Assembly (NCBI GenBank): GCA_021817985.1
Contig: JAKAFK010000034.1
Location: forward strand, 1 to 36,841
Direction of reading: 5' to 3'
Source: Pseudomonadota bacterium
Lineage (GTDB): Bacteria > Pseudomonadota > Gammaproteobacteria > Burkholderiales > JAKAFK01
DNA: 36,841 bases
Below the pieces are notes generated by a model that had not been told where the DNA came from, ran no database searches, and saw only the letters and a list, made by a program, of their open reading frames with translations. Below, in pieces: positions 1-7,954 of this stretch (its first letter is position 1; every line of letters starts with the position of its first letter). A program made the position numbers and the translations under genes.

Positions 1-1
1 C

Positions 2-163
2 CGGGACAATCACCTGAAACAGGACGAAGCGGCGCAAATCCTGCATATCAGCCGGCCGCGCGTTTCCGACGTGGTCAACAAGAAAGTCGGCAAGTTCACT
101 ATCGATGCCCTGGTCAATATGCTGACCCGAGTCGGCAAACCCATCAAGCTGGTGGTCGGCTGA
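2..163 (+). CDS. XRE-family HTH protein (HigA-like antitoxin type), 3' part only
   Basis: The window opens inside this gene; 53 codons and a TGA stop are visible. The residues form the second half of a helix-turn-helix repressor: LKQDEAAQILHISRPRVSDV is the helix-turn-helix and FTIDALVNMLTRVGKPIKLVV is the trailing helix and short strand seen in the HTH_37/HigA-type antitoxins. Members of this family usually bind the promoter of a toxin-antitoxin pair and neutralise a RelE/HigB-like toxin encoded just upstream. That upstream gene is outside the window, so the toxin partner is inference. The stop TGA shares its A with an ATG at 163 (TGATG), the arrangement of translational coupling, which makes the open frame leading into apaG worth noting. 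Confidence 0.75.
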   Translation, partial: RDNHLKQDEAAQILHISRPRVSDVVNKKVGKFTIDALVNMLTRVGKPIKLVVG

Positions 164-420
164 TGGGCAAGAAGGCTGGCCGCTCAAACGGACCGAGCGC
201 TGTGGAGCTTGTAGGCAAAAAGGTGCGCGGCGGGAAGCGCAACGCGCTTACCACGGCAAGCGCTCCGGTGCGCCGCAGGCGCATTGTCCACAAATCCGGA
301 TGGCCGAGAATTCCAGACGTACAGCTCAAGCCACTTCCTGAGGTAGCGCAAATTCACCGTGGCGGACCCCCCGCACGCGAACGGCTTGCGATCCGCGCGG
401 AAATCGTGTGCAATAGCGGG
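163..420 (+). other. Open frame joining the HTH stop to apaG; coding status doubtful
   Basis: An ATG overlaps the preceding stop by one base and the frame stays open for 86 codons straight into ApaG. The predicted stretch is very basic (runs such as GKKAGRSNG, GKKVRGGKR, VRRRRIV), has low complexity and shows no domain I recognise. Two readings remain: it is non-coding DNA that holds the apaG promoter, or it is an N-terminal extension or separate small product coupled to the HTH gene. I favour the first, because normal ApaG length is reached from the ATG at 421. Confidence 0.4.
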
Positions 421-804
421 ATGGCCGAAAGCAAGAAGTACGAGATTACCGTCACGGCGCGTGCGTCGTTCGTTCCGGAACAGTCCGACGAAGCGCAGTC
501 GCGCTACGTGTTCGCCTATACGATCGAGATCGCCAACACGGGCACGGTGGCGGCCCAACTCATCAGCCGGCACTGGCTCATCACCGACTCCGCGGAGCAT
601 GTGCAGGAGGTGAAGGGCCTCGGAGTGGTGGGCGAGCAGCCGTTCCTCAAGCCCGGCGAGCGCTTCGAATACACGAGTGGGGCCGCCATCGCCACCCCTG
701 TCGGCACCATGCGGGGCACCTATCAGATGGTGGCCGAGGACGGCACCCGGTTCGACGCCGACATCGTGCCTTTCACCTTGAGCATACCCCGCACGCTGCA
801 TTGA
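421..804 (+). CDS. apaG: Co2+/Mg2+ efflux-associated protein ApaG
   Basis: A 127-residue protein of the ApaG/DUF525 family, an immunoglobulin-like beta-sandwich domain. Its exact biochemical role is unsettled; E. coli apaG mutants are linked to Co2+ resistance and Mg2+ efflux, and the same fold occurs in eukaryotic F-box proteins and the PolDIP2 protein. The diagnostic pieces are the N-terminal strand YEITVTARASFVPEQSD, YVFAYTIEIANTG, LISRHWLITD, the GxGVVGEQPFLKPGE stretch, and the C-terminal GTMRGTYQMVAEDG followed by FDADIVPFTL. The start at 421 gives the usual family length of about 125 residues; the frame is open upstream to 163, but the extra residues do not match the family. The gene is followed directly by mltA, and apaG-mltA neighbourhood is common in betaproteobacteria. 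Confidence 0.9.
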   Translation: MAESKKYEITVTARASFVPEQSDEAQSRYVFAYTIEIANTGTVAAQLISRHWLITDSAEHVQEVKGLGVVGEQPFLKPGERFEYTSGAAIATPVGTMRGTYQMVAEDGTRFDADIVPFTLSIPRTLH

Positions 805-851
805 CGACGCATCGCGCCGGGCGCGCAGACGTCTCACTTGTGATTCAAGAA

Positions 852-2030
852 ATGCCGCAAAGGAAGCTGCCTTCGTTTCGCGCCCTGCTCGCGCCCGTCC
901 TGCTCGCGCTCGTGGTCGTCGCCTGCGCCCCCGTCCCCCCGAAAGCCGTGACGCCTCCGAGCGCGCATCCGCCGCTCAGCCCGACCCGATGGAAAGACGT
1001 CCCCGGCTGGCCCGGCGCCCAGCCGGCCAATGCCTGGAAGGGCTTCCTGGCAAGTTGTCGTGCCCTCGAGAACCAAGCCGCCTGGGCAGCCGTCTGCCGG
1101 GACGCCGCCCTGCTGCCGCACCCCACCGATGACGAGGTACGGGCCTTCTTTGAAGGCCACTTCAGGCCTTTCCAGGTGACCAACCCGGACGGCAGCACGC
1201 AAGGACTGATCACGGGCTACTACGAGCCGCTGCTGCACGGCTCGCGCACCCGCTCCGCCCGCTATGCCTATCCGCTGTATGGCGTGCCGCCGGATCTCCT
1301 GACCATCGACCTGGCGAGCCTCTACCCGGAGCTTAAGGGCCTCAGGCTGCGCGGGCGGCTCGATGGCCACCACGTGGTCCCCTATTACAGCCGCTCGCAG
1401 ATCGACGACGGGGTACCTTCGCTCAGGGACCACGTCCTTTTCTGGGTTGACGACCCGCTGTCTCTCTTCTTCCTTCAAATCCAGGGCTCCGGCCGCATCA
1501 AGCTCGACGATGGGGAGACGGTACGGGTCGGCTACGCCAACCAGAATGGTTATCCGTATCGCGCCATCGGGCGCGTCCTGGTCGAACGCGGCGAACTCTC
1601 TCCGGCGCAAGCCTCCATGCAAGGCATCCGGCAATGGGCCAAGGCCCATCCGGATGACCTGCCTGGCCTTCTTGCAACCAATCAAAGCTACGTGTTCTTC
1701 AAGGTCCTGCCCGACGATCCCGGCGGGCCGATTGGCGCGCTGGGCGTGCCGCTCACCGCACGCCGAAGCCTCGCCGTCGACCCGACGGCCATCCCTCTCG
1801 GCGCCCCGGTCTTCCTCGCCACCACACTGCCCGGCTCCGCCGCACCGTTCGACCGCCTCATGCTGGCGCAGGACACAGGCGGCGCCATCCGCGGCGCGGT
1901 GCGGGCCGATGTCTTCTTCGGCTTCGGCGATGCGGCCGCGGACTTGGCCGGGCGCATGGAAAATGCCGGGAGTCTGTGGGTACTGCTGCCCAATCCGCCG
2001 CAAGCGGGAGTCCCGCCCGCTTCCCACTGA
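852..2030 (+). CDS. mltA: Membrane-bound lytic murein transglycosylase A
   Basis: This lipoprotein cleaves the glycan strands of peptidoglycan with formation of 1,6-anhydro-MurNAc ends, acting at the inner face of the outer membrane. From the ATG at 852 the product has 392 residues, with a basic start, a hydrophobic stretch and a lipobox ending in Cys25 (VVAC). The MltA domain follows (GLITGYYEPLLHGSR; VPYYSRSQIDDG; FLQIQGSGRIKLDDG) and then the double-psi 3D domain near the C-terminus, where AQDTGGAI carries the presumed catalytic Asp at about residue 341. Earlier in-frame starts exist (TTG 801, overlapping the apaG stop; GTG 840), but 852 gives the cleanest signal peptide; no strong ribosome site decides it. 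Products of this enzyme feed the recycling route of AmgK and MurU, encoded about 6 kb away. Confidence 0.9.
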   Translation: MPQRKLPSFRALLAPVLLALVVVACAPVPPKAVTPPSAHPPLSPTRWKDVPGWPGAQPANAWKGFLASCRALENQAAWAAVCRDAALLPHPTDDEVRAFFEGHFRPFQVTNPDGSTQGLITGYYEPLLHGSRTRSARYAYPLYGVPPDLLTIDLASLYPELKGLRLRGRLDGHHVVPYYSRSQIDDGVPSLRDHVLFWVDDPLSLFFLQIQGSGRIKLDDGETVRVGYANQNGYPYRAIGRVLVERGELSPAQASMQGIRQWAKAHPDDLPGLLATNQSYVFFKVLPDDPGGPIGALGVPLTARRSLAVDPTAIPLGAPVFLATTLPGSAAPFDRLMLAQDTGGAIRGAVRADVFFGFGDAAADLAGRMENAGSLWVLLPNPPQAGVPPASH

Positions 2031-2033
2031 AGT

Positions 2034-2062
2034 TGGCCAGAAATTCCGGCTAGACCTTTTTT
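2034..2062 (+). terminator. Probable weak intrinsic terminator after mltA
   Basis: Four bases past the mltA stop, TGGCC (2034-2038) can pair with GGCTA (2048-2052, one G-T pair) around a 9-base loop, followed after GACC by six T residues (2057-2062). The stem is short, so the call rests mostly on the T run and position. Confidence 0.4.
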
Positions 2063-2496
2063 CGCAGTATCCCAGGCCACCTGAAGGTTCACACGGGTGC
2101 CGCCTGTGATTTCCAGGATGCGGATGCCCCCCTGAACAAGATCGTCCGACAAAAAATCCGCCTCGCACCCGCCGGCCGTGGAGCGGCGACTCTTCGCGAC
2201 AGCAGGGTCCGGGCAGCCCAGGTCTCGCAGCGCTTTGCGCATGGAGGCCCGGCGCTTCGGCAACCGGGGCGTGCAACTTTGCGGGACGAGCCCATGCCGT
2301 CAGCAGTCCCCCTGGGAACGTCCAGGAGGAGATCCGACTCGCGGCCTTCGGCGTCATGGCCGCATGGGACGGAGACGAGCCCGCGAACATCCGGAGGCCT
2401 TCATGGATCGCCTTGATGCCGTGGTGCTTGCAATAAGGCACTCCTGCAAGATGTGAAGCTCACGCCCCGTCGAACGCGGATGCACGACGCACGCGT
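2063..2496. other. Gene-free stretch between convergent mltA and the TonB-like gene
   Basis: About 430 bases between the mltA terminator and the end of the TonB-like gene. Both strands have open frames, but none shows a recognisable domain, a plausible ribosome site or a sensible amino-acid mix. The minus strand has two overlapping frames (about 2441 down to 2230, and about 2263 down to 2040) whose residues look somewhat protein-like, for example DDLVQGGIRILEITGGTR, so a decayed gene is possible. I cannot identify it. Confidence 0.35.
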
Positions 2497-3186
2497 TCAA
2501 TGGGGCATGGGATTCAATACGCGAACCGGGCCGAGGGCGACACCGGGAACAGGGGACGGCGGGACGGCGGTGAAACGAACACGCACGAGAAAGCGGCTCG
2601 CGACGTCGCGCCCGTCTTTCTGCGCCGGATAGAACGCCGGCCGGGTTCCGGCGTGGCCGAAGGCATCCAGCACCGATTGGTCGAAGATTCCCTTAGGCAC
2701 CGCCTTCACCACTGATTCCTTCACCACGACGCCATGTTCATCGACCCAGAGAAGAAGCGTGACCGTCCCACTCGTGTTTGCCGCCCCTGGCGGATAGACG
2801 GGGTTGATCGGCTCCCGCGGACGCGGTCGGACATCCAGCACGTTCAACGGATAAAAAATAGCACCGTCCGGCACCGGGAGGCTCACGCCCGCCCTTGGGG
2901 AAGGGCCCCCGGCCCGCCGGGAGTGCGCGCGTTTGGGGGCAACGATTGGGGCTGGATGAGCGACGCCCGGATGAGCGACAGGGCGCGGGCGACGCGCCTC
3001 GTCGCCCCCGGCGGGCAAGAGGGTTGCCTGTAGCCCGAGATGCGCCTCTCCTCCGGCCCCACCCCCCCCCACGTGGACAACGTTCCAGATGAGCACATGC
3101 ACGCCGAGGGAGACCACAAGCGCGACCCCCAGGCGGATGGCGGATACGCGCAGCGGCTCGGATGCATCAGGGCGCTTGGGGGCCAC
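2497..3186 (-). CDS. TonB-like energy transducer / TonB C-terminal domain protein
   Basis: A 229-residue protein with the TonB layout: short cytoplasmic start, one N-terminal membrane helix at about residues 17-40 (IRLGVALVVSLGVHVLIW), a Gly-, Pro- and Arg-rich periplasmic linker, and a C-terminal TonB-like fold beginning near PINPVYPPGAANTSGTVTLL and continuing through WVDEHGVVVKESVV, DQSVLDAFGHA and FLVRVRFT. TonB proteins carry proton-motive-force energy from ExbB/ExbD to outer-membrane receptors. No exbB or exbD lies here, so the partner is unknown, and it may be one of the TonB paralogues with another role. The start codon is GTG (3184-3186), 14 bases after the upstream methyltransferase gene. 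It is the last gene of a minus-strand run that begins at amgK. Confidence 0.75.
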   Translation of the reverse strand: MAPKRPDASEPLRVSAIRLGVALVVSLGVHVLIWNVVHVGGGGAGGEAHLGLQATLLPAGGDEARRPRPVAHPGVAHPAPIVAPKRAHSRRAGGPSPRAGVSLPVPDGAIFYPLNVLDVRPRPREPINPVYPPGAANTSGTVTLLLWVDEHGVVVKESVVKAVPKGIFDQSVLDAFGHAGTRPAFYPAQKDGRDVASRFLVRVRFTAVPPSPVPGVALGPVRVLNPMPH

Positions 3187-3200
3187 CGACGGCTTCGCCT

Positions 3201-3815
3201 TTAGGTTTGGGGCTTCTGCGCCACCATGTCGATCAAGGCAGACATGCCGTGATGGTGCGTGCCCTCGGCGATGAAATCCTCATGCGTGTGCAGATGAAGA
3301 ATTTCCAGTTCGCCAAAGGATTCCTTCAGCAGCGATTCCGTATAGAGGTTCTCGGCCACCGGCGGCCCGCCGGTCTTGAATTCGAGCTGCTTGGGCGTAT
3401 AACCCTGCAGGAGGAGGAGCCCGCCCGGCTTGAGCGCATCGATCATGCCGCGAAAGATGTGCGCGCGCCCCTCGGGGCCGACAAACTGGATGAAGATGGC
3501 CGCGATCAGGTCGAAACGCGCCACGCCCCAATCCCAGGCGAGCAGGTCGGCGCATTCGAAATGCATCGACACGCCGCGCTCCTGCGCGAGTCTTTGGGCC
3601 TTCTCGATCGCCAAGGGCGAAATCTCGACCGACCGCACGTCGAGTCCCTGCTCGGCGAGCCACACGCCGTTTCGGCCCTCGCCGTCGGCCACCGCAAGGG
3701 CGCGCATGCCCGCCTTCAGGCGATCCCTTTGCGAAGCCAGGAATGCGTTGGGCTGCGTCCCGAAAATATACTCCGGCGCTGAATAGCGTTCGTCCCAGAA
3801 TTCTTTGGTGGTCAT
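3201..3815 (-). CDS. Class I SAM-dependent methyltransferase (TehB-like)
   Basis: A 204-residue Rossmann-fold methyltransferase. The opening FWDERYSAPEYIFGTQPN is typical of the small TehB/thiopurine-type group. Motif I is LAVADGEGRNG (residues 40-50, binding SAM), followed by the acidic motif II region VRSVEISPLAIEKA, then ADLLAWDW and FDLIAAIFIQF (motif IV area) and LKPGGLLLLQGY (motif VI). The C-terminus has HTHEDFIAEGTHHHGMSALI. The substrate cannot be read from the sequence; TehB-like proteins methylate tellurite or selenite or small nucleophiles. It lies 24 bases after the ubiquinone hydroxylase gene, but it does not resemble UbiG or UbiE closely enough to assign it to that pathway. Confidence 0.8.
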   Translation of the reverse strand: MTTKEFWDERYSAPEYIFGTQPNAFLASQRDRLKAGMRALAVADGEGRNGVWLAEQGLDVRSVEISPLAIEKAQRLAQERGVSMHFECADLLAWDWGVARFDLIAAIFIQFVGPEGRAHIFRGMIDALKPGGLLLLQGYTPKQLEFKTGGPPVAENLYTESLLKESFGELEILHLHTHEDFIAEGTHHHGMSALIDMVAQKPQT

Positions 3816-3839
3816 TCGGAGTCAGTCACCCTCAAGTCG

Positions 3840-5000
3840 TTAGCTCAGGGCGTGGCGCACGAGCGCGTTCTTGAGCCAGTCCTGGCGGTTGGTGAGATCG
3901 AGCCCGCGGTTGCGCCCCCATTTGACGAGGGGATGGCGCACCCGGAAAAGCTTCTCGAGTCCGTCCGTGACAAGCTGCATGGCGAGAATATCCTCCTTGC
4001 GCGCCCGGTCGTAACGCCGCAATCCCAGATGATCGCCGCAATCGCGCTCGGGTCCTGCCGCCTTGAGCGTGGCCGCGAGACAGCGCGCATCATGAAAACC
4101 CAGGTTGACGCCTTGTCCCGCCAACGGATGGACATTATGTGCGGCATCGCCGATGAGCGCAAGACGAGGCCGCACCAGCGAGGGAAGGCTCAGGAGGCGA
4201 AGCGGGAATCCCGCAGCCGGCGTGAGCAGGGTCAACGCTCCCAGGGCATCGTTGCCCGCCTCGCGCACGCGCTGACAGAAGGCCGCCTCGTCGAGGGCGA
4301 GAAGCGCACGCGCATGGGGCTCCGGGGTCGACCAGACGATGGACACGCGGTTGCCCGGCAGGGGCAGGAAAGCCAGGATCCCGTCCTCGCGGAACCATTG
4401 CCGGGCCAAATGGCCGTGCGGCTTCGCCGTCTCGAAGTTCGCCACCACCCCCAGCTGTCCATACTCGCGCGGATCCGCCTCGATGCCCGCTGCCGCGCGC
4501 ACCCAGGACCGCGCGCCATCCGCGCCGACGATGAGCCGCGCCCTGAGAGACCGCCCGTCGGAGAGCTCGAGCCTCGCGTGGGTGTCCTCGAAGCGCAAGG
4601 CGTGCGGGCTGGCCCCGCAAAAGCGCGCCAGGTTGGCCTGCTGATCGAGCCCGCGCCAGAGCGCGTGGCCCAATTGGCCGCTCTCAAGGATGAACGCGAG
4701 TTCGGACAACCCCGCGCCCAGGGCGTCGAATCGAAGCCGGCCACCGCCGTCCCCGCGCACGTCCATCCCGTGCACAGGCGCCACGCGAATGTCCGGTATC
4801 CGCGCCCAAGCGCCGAGGCTTGCAAGGAATGCCTGGTTCCCCGGGCTAATGGCGTAGACCCTGGCGTCCCAGGACTGCCCCGACGGCGGCCCTGGCGGCT
4901 TTGCCTCCACCAGCGCCACATGGAAGGCGCTGTCCTCGAGGGCGGCGGCAAAGGCGGAACCCACCAGTCCCCCGCCCACCACGATCACATCGAAATCCAT
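3840..5000 (-). CDS. FAD-dependent ubiquinone biosynthesis hydroxylase (UbiH/UbiF/UbiI family)
   Basis: A 386-residue flavoprotein monooxygenase that would hydroxylate the aromatic ring of a ubiquinone precursor with O2 and NAD(P)H. Features: N-terminal dinucleotide-binding motif VVGGGLVGSA (about residues 7-16), the DG motif IVGADGARSWVR, and the FAD ribose-binding motif ALIGDAAHNVHPLAGQG followed by NLGFHDA, which is the UbiH/COQ6 family signature. It sits 7 bases after ubiH, as visC/ubiI does in the pepP-ubiH-ubiI order of E. coli. Position therefore suggests the C5 hydroxylase (UbiI) or a broader-range family member (UbiF, UbiM), but the regiospecificity cannot be decided from sequence, so I give no symbol. 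Confidence 0.85.
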   Translation of the reverse strand: MDFDVIVVGGGLVGSAFAAALEDSAFHVALVEAKPPGPPSGQSWDARVYAISPGNQAFLASLGAWARIPDIRVAPVHGMDVRGDGGGRLRFDALGAGLSELAFILESGQLGHALWRGLDQQANLARFCGASPHALRFEDTHARLELSDGRSLRARLIVGADGARSWVRAAAGIEADPREYGQLGVVANFETAKPHGHLARQWFREDGILAFLPLPGNRVSIVWSTPEPHARALLALDEAAFCQRVREAGNDALGALTLLTPAAGFPLRLLSLPSLVRPRLALIGDAAHNVHPLAGQGVNLGFHDARCLAATLKAAGPERDCGDHLGLRRYDRARKEDILAMQLVTDGLEKLFRVRHPLVKWGRNRGLDLTNRQDWLKNALVRHALS

Positions 5001-5007
5001 CGTGCCC

Positions 5008-6189
5008 TCAAAATCCGCGCGTGCCGAACATCATGCGGCGGGCGACGAAGTGCTTGATCGGCGGCAAGCCGTCCAGGGCACCGAGCAACAGGCCCCGCCC
5101 ATGACCGAGCGTGCCCGGGTCGTTGGAGAAGAAGCGCACCAGGGCGTCCGTGAAAAAGATGCTGCCCGCCGTGTCGAGCCGACGACGCGCCGCATAGCGC
5201 GCCAGCATCGGGGCGCTCCCGAGCGCATCGGGCGGGGTGCCAAGAATTTCGTCCGCGAGATCCCAGGCATCGCGCAGGCCCAAGTTGAATCCCTGGCCGG
5301 CCACTGGATGCAGGGTCTGCGCCGCGTTGCCCAAGGCGACCGTGCGCACCCCGGCCACCGGGCGAACCGTCTTGAGGCTCAAGGGGAAACTGGAACGCGG
5401 CCCGACCTCCAGGAAACGGCCAAGACGATCGCCGAAATGCGCTTGCAGCGCCTCCAAAAAAACCGGCGCCTCCATGGCCATCAGCGCTTGCGCGCGCGCC
5501 GGCGGCGCGGTCCACACCAGGGAGAGGCGATCCTTCCAAGGCAGCAGCGCCGCCGGCCCGCTCGCCGTGAAGCGCTCATAGGCCACCTGGGCGTGCGGGC
5601 GCTGCGTGCGCACATTCGCCACCACGGCCGCCTGGCCATAATCGCGTATCTTGGGAGGCGTCGCGTCGGGCGGCACGCAGCCGCGCCCGCCGTCGGCGAT
5701 GGCCACAAGACGCGCCGTGAGGCCATCAGAGCCCGTCGCCGACGCGGTGTCCAAGGACACCTCAGCGTGTGTCGCCCGGAACCCGCTCACGCGGCATCCC
5801 CACGCCACGCACACGCCTTCGGCGCGCAAAGCCTCATGCATGGCCTCGTCGAGGTCGGCATAGTCGACCACGTAACCCAGCGCGGGCAGGCCTTCCTCCA
5901 CGGCGCGCATGCGCGTGCGCCCCAGGCTGCCCTTCTGCGAGACATGGATCTCGGTGATGGGCGTGGCGGCGCAAAGTCTCGCCCAGACCCCGAGGCGCTC
6001 CAGCATCAGGCGGCTGCCATAGGACAGGGCCAGCGCCCGCGGATCCGCCGCGTCGGCGCGCTGGCGTCTTTCCTCGAGCACCCTCACCGCAAGCCGGCGC
6101 CCCTCCCCCGTTCCCTTGGCCAACGCGAGCGCCGTCGCCGCGCCGACCGGGCCGCCCCCGACGATGACGACATCCGCGTGCTCAGCCAT
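5008..6189 (-). CDS. ubiH: 2-octaprenyl-6-methoxyphenol hydroxylase UbiH (ubiquinone synthesis)
   Basis: A 393-residue FAD-dependent monooxygenase of the UbiH/COQ6 family; UbiH itself adds the C1 hydroxyl in aerobic ubiquinone synthesis. The N-terminal VIVGGGPVGAATALAL binds ADP of FAD; ADPRALALSYGSRLMLERLG is typical of the family; the DG-like motif reads VAIADGGRG and the late FAD motif ALGNAAQTLHPVAGQG with NLGLRDA. The C-terminus is RRMMFGTRGF. The usual GD of the late motif is GN here, as in other UbiH proteins. Its start overlaps the pepP stop by 8 bases, which supports cotranscription. Which of this protein and its downstream neighbour acts at which ring carbon is by analogy with the E. 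coli gene order. Confidence 0.85.
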   Translation of the reverse strand: MAEHADVVIVGGGPVGAATALALAKGTGEGRRLAVRVLEERRQRADAADPRALALSYGSRLMLERLGVWARLCAATPITEIHVSQKGSLGRTRMRAVEEGLPALGYVVDYADLDEAMHEALRAEGVCVAWGCRVSGFRATHAEVSLDTASATGSDGLTARLVAIADGGRGCVPPDATPPKIRDYGQAAVVANVRTQRPHAQVAYERFTASGPAALLPWKDRLSLVWTAPPARAQALMAMEAPVFLEALQAHFGDRLGRFLEVGPRSSFPLSLKTVRPVAGVRTVALGNAAQTLHPVAGQGFNLGLRDAWDLADEILGTPPDALGSAPMLARYAARRRLDTAGSIFFTDALVRFFSNDPGTLGHGRGLLLGALDGLPPIKHFVARRMMFGTRGF

Positions 6190-7486
6190 CGCGCATCAAG
6201 GCCTCGATGTCGCTCACGCGCTTGGGCGCGTGATGGGTCAGCACTTCATGCGCGGCCGGCGTCACGACGACGTCGTCCTCGATGCGGATGCCGATGTTCC
6301 AGAAGGCCTCGGGCACGTCGGCAGCCGGCGCGATGTAACAGCCCGGCTCGACCGTCAGCACCATGCCCGGGACAAGGTCGCGCCATTGCCCGCCAACCTT
6401 GTATTCCCCCACGTCATGCACGTCGAGGCCCAGCCAATGACCCGTGCGATGCATGTAGAAGCGCTTGTAGTCGCCCGATTCGATGATGCCGTCGCGCGTG
6501 CCGCGCAGCAGTCCGAGATCGATGAGCCCCTGCGCGATGACTTGCACCGCCGCCTGATGGGGCGCATCCCACGCCTGGCCGGGGCGAATTTCGCCCATCG
6601 CCGCCGCCTGCGCCGCGAGCACCATCTCGTAGACGTCCCGCTGCGCGGCGTTGAACCGCCCGCCGACGGGCAGTGTGCGGGTGATGTCCGAGGCATAGCC
6701 ATCGAGTTCGCAGCCGGCATCGATCAGCAGGCAATCCCCGCCCTTCAACAGGCCGTTGTTGGCGACATAATGCAAGACGCAGGCATGCGCGCCCCCGGCG
6801 ACGATCGGCGTATAGGCGGGCGCCTGCGCGCCGTGCCGCCGGAACTCGTGCAGGAGCTCGGCCTCGATTTCATGCTCCCAACGGCCCGGGCGCACGGCCT
6901 GCATCGCACGGATATGCGCGCCGCCGGAGATGTCAGCGGCGCGGCGCATGATGGCCAACTCCTCCGCGCCCTTCACGAGCCGCATCTCGTCGAGCGCCTC
7001 ACGCACGTCGCGAATCTCCGACGGGGCCGCAACCCCTGCGCGCGACTGCCCGCGCACGCCATTGAGCCAGCCCAGCACCCGGGCATCCCAGGCAGGATCT
7101 GCGCAGACGGCGAAGAACAACGCCGGCTGATCGGCCAGCCATTTCGGTCCCAGGGTATCCAGTTCGCGCACCGAATAGGCCTCGTCGACGCCAAACCGCT
7201 CGCGCGCCGCCGCCGGGCCGTGACGGTAGCCATCCCAGGCCTCCCGCTCAGGGTCTTTGTCGCGGCACAGCAGGATGCTGTGCGGTGACTCGCCGGCAAT
7301 GAGCACCAGCACGGCCTCCGGCTCATCGAAGCCCGTCAGATAATAGAAATAGCTGTCGTAACGGTAAGGATAGTGCGCATCGCGATTGCGCACCCGTTCG
7401 GGAGCGGTCGGAATCACCGCCACGCCTCGCCCCATGAGGGAGGCCAGCCGGGCTCGCCTTTGCGCATAAACTGTCATGTCGGTCAT
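6182..7486 (-). CDS. pepP: Xaa-Pro aminopeptidase (aminopeptidase P)
   Basis: A 434-residue cytosolic metallopeptidase that removes an N-terminal residue preceding proline. The N-terminal creatinase-like domain (about 1-170) includes NRDAHYPYRYDSYFYYLTGF. The C-terminal pita-bread domain has all five dinuclear metal ligands in family context: Asp in LLIDAGCELDGYASD, Asp in SDITRTLPVGG, His in GHWLGLDVHDVG, Glu in VLTVEPGCYI, and Glu in GIRIEDDVVV, together with HYVANN and MHRTGH active-site residues. Length matches E. coli PepP (441). Start at ATG 7486; a second ATG three codons in is possible. pepP directly before ubiH is a widely kept order in beta- and gammaproteobacteria. Confidence 0.95.
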   Translation of the reverse strand: MTDMTVYAQRRARLASLMGRGVAVIPTAPERVRNRDAHYPYRYDSYFYYLTGFDEPEAVLVLIAGESPHSILLCRDKDPEREAWDGYRHGPAAARERFGVDEAYSVRELDTLGPKWLADQPALFFAVCADPAWDARVLGWLNGVRGQSRAGVAAPSEIRDVREALDEMRLVKGAEELAIMRRAADISGGAHIRAMQAVRPGRWEHEIEAELLHEFRRHGAQAPAYTPIVAGGAHACVLHYVANNGLLKGGDCLLIDAGCELDGYASDITRTLPVGGRFNAAQRDVYEMVLAAQAAAMGEIRPGQAWDAPHQAAVQVIAQGLIDLGLLRGTRDGIIESGDYKRFYMHRTGHWLGLDVHDVGEYKVGGQWRDLVPGMVLTVEPGCYIAPAADVPEAFWNIGIRIEDDVVVTPAAHEVLTHHAPKRVSDIEALMRDG

Positions 7487-7510
7487 AGGTTTCGGTCTCG
7501 CCGCTCGCCG

Positions 7511-7948
7511 TCAATCCGGCTCGTCTTCCTCGAAATACTGCGCGTCCAGTAAAGCCGCCCATGCCTGCTCCAGGGCTGCCAAGGGTCCGGCAATGTCGCC
7601 TCGCAGCACGCCCAGGCGCTGCCGGAACGCGGCAAGATCGGAGCCCCCATCGGCATCATCCGCCACATGATCCAATTGGGACAGGGACTCTTTGAGATTA
7701 TACGAAGACCCGAGCGCATGCTTGAGCCGCTCCCGCGGGTGCGGAAGCCATTCGCGGCTTCCCGTGAGCGAGCGCAGCTTCTCTCCCACGTCCAGGACCC
7801 GCTTGCGGATGCGCCCCATGGCGCCCAGCCTCGACGAGCGGAGATCGCCGAAAACGGCCTGATCCATCAGACCCAGCCAGTCATCATGCAACCGCTCAAC
7901 CCATCCCGGATCCAGCGCCAAGGCACGCCTGACGTCCTCGGCCTTCAA
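7511..7948 (-). CDS. Hypothetical protein, 145 residues, in frame after the murU stop
   Basis: I do not recognise this protein. It is mainly predicted helix, hydrophilic and acidic at the C-terminus (QYFEEDEPD), with no signal peptide, membrane segment or catalytic motif. The only start near its 5' end is a TTG (7946-7948) with no visible ribosome site. It lies in the same reading frame as murU: the murU TAG (7955-7957) is followed only by TCC ACC and then the TTG. It may therefore be translated by reinitiation, or be the tail of a read-through product. It sits between murU and pepP in a closely packed minus-strand run, and its codon use is like its neighbours, so it is probably a real gene. 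Confidence 0.65.
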   Translation of the reverse strand: MKAEDVRRALALDPGWVERLHDDWLGLMDQAVFGDLRSSRLGAMGRIRKRVLDVGEKLRSLTGSREWLPHPRERLKHALGSSYNLKESLSQLDHVADDADGGSDLAAFRQRLGVLRGDIAGPLAALEQAWAALLDAQYFEEDEPD

Positions 7949-7954
7949 GGTGGA

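Noticed and set aside
801-851. Earlier TTG start of mltA overlapping the apaG stop
   Set aside because: It would place 17 polar residues in front of the lipoprotein signal peptide; ATG 852 gives a standard one.
834-2441. Long minus-strand open frame opposite mltA
   Set aside because: It is the mirror of a clear mltA gene in high-GC DNA; its product has no domain.
5456-5462. Run of seven A within ubiH (and seven T near the start of miaB, 26036-26042) as phase-variation tracts
   Set aside because: Both frames are intact, runs of seven are short for slippage switches, and these are housekeeping genes.
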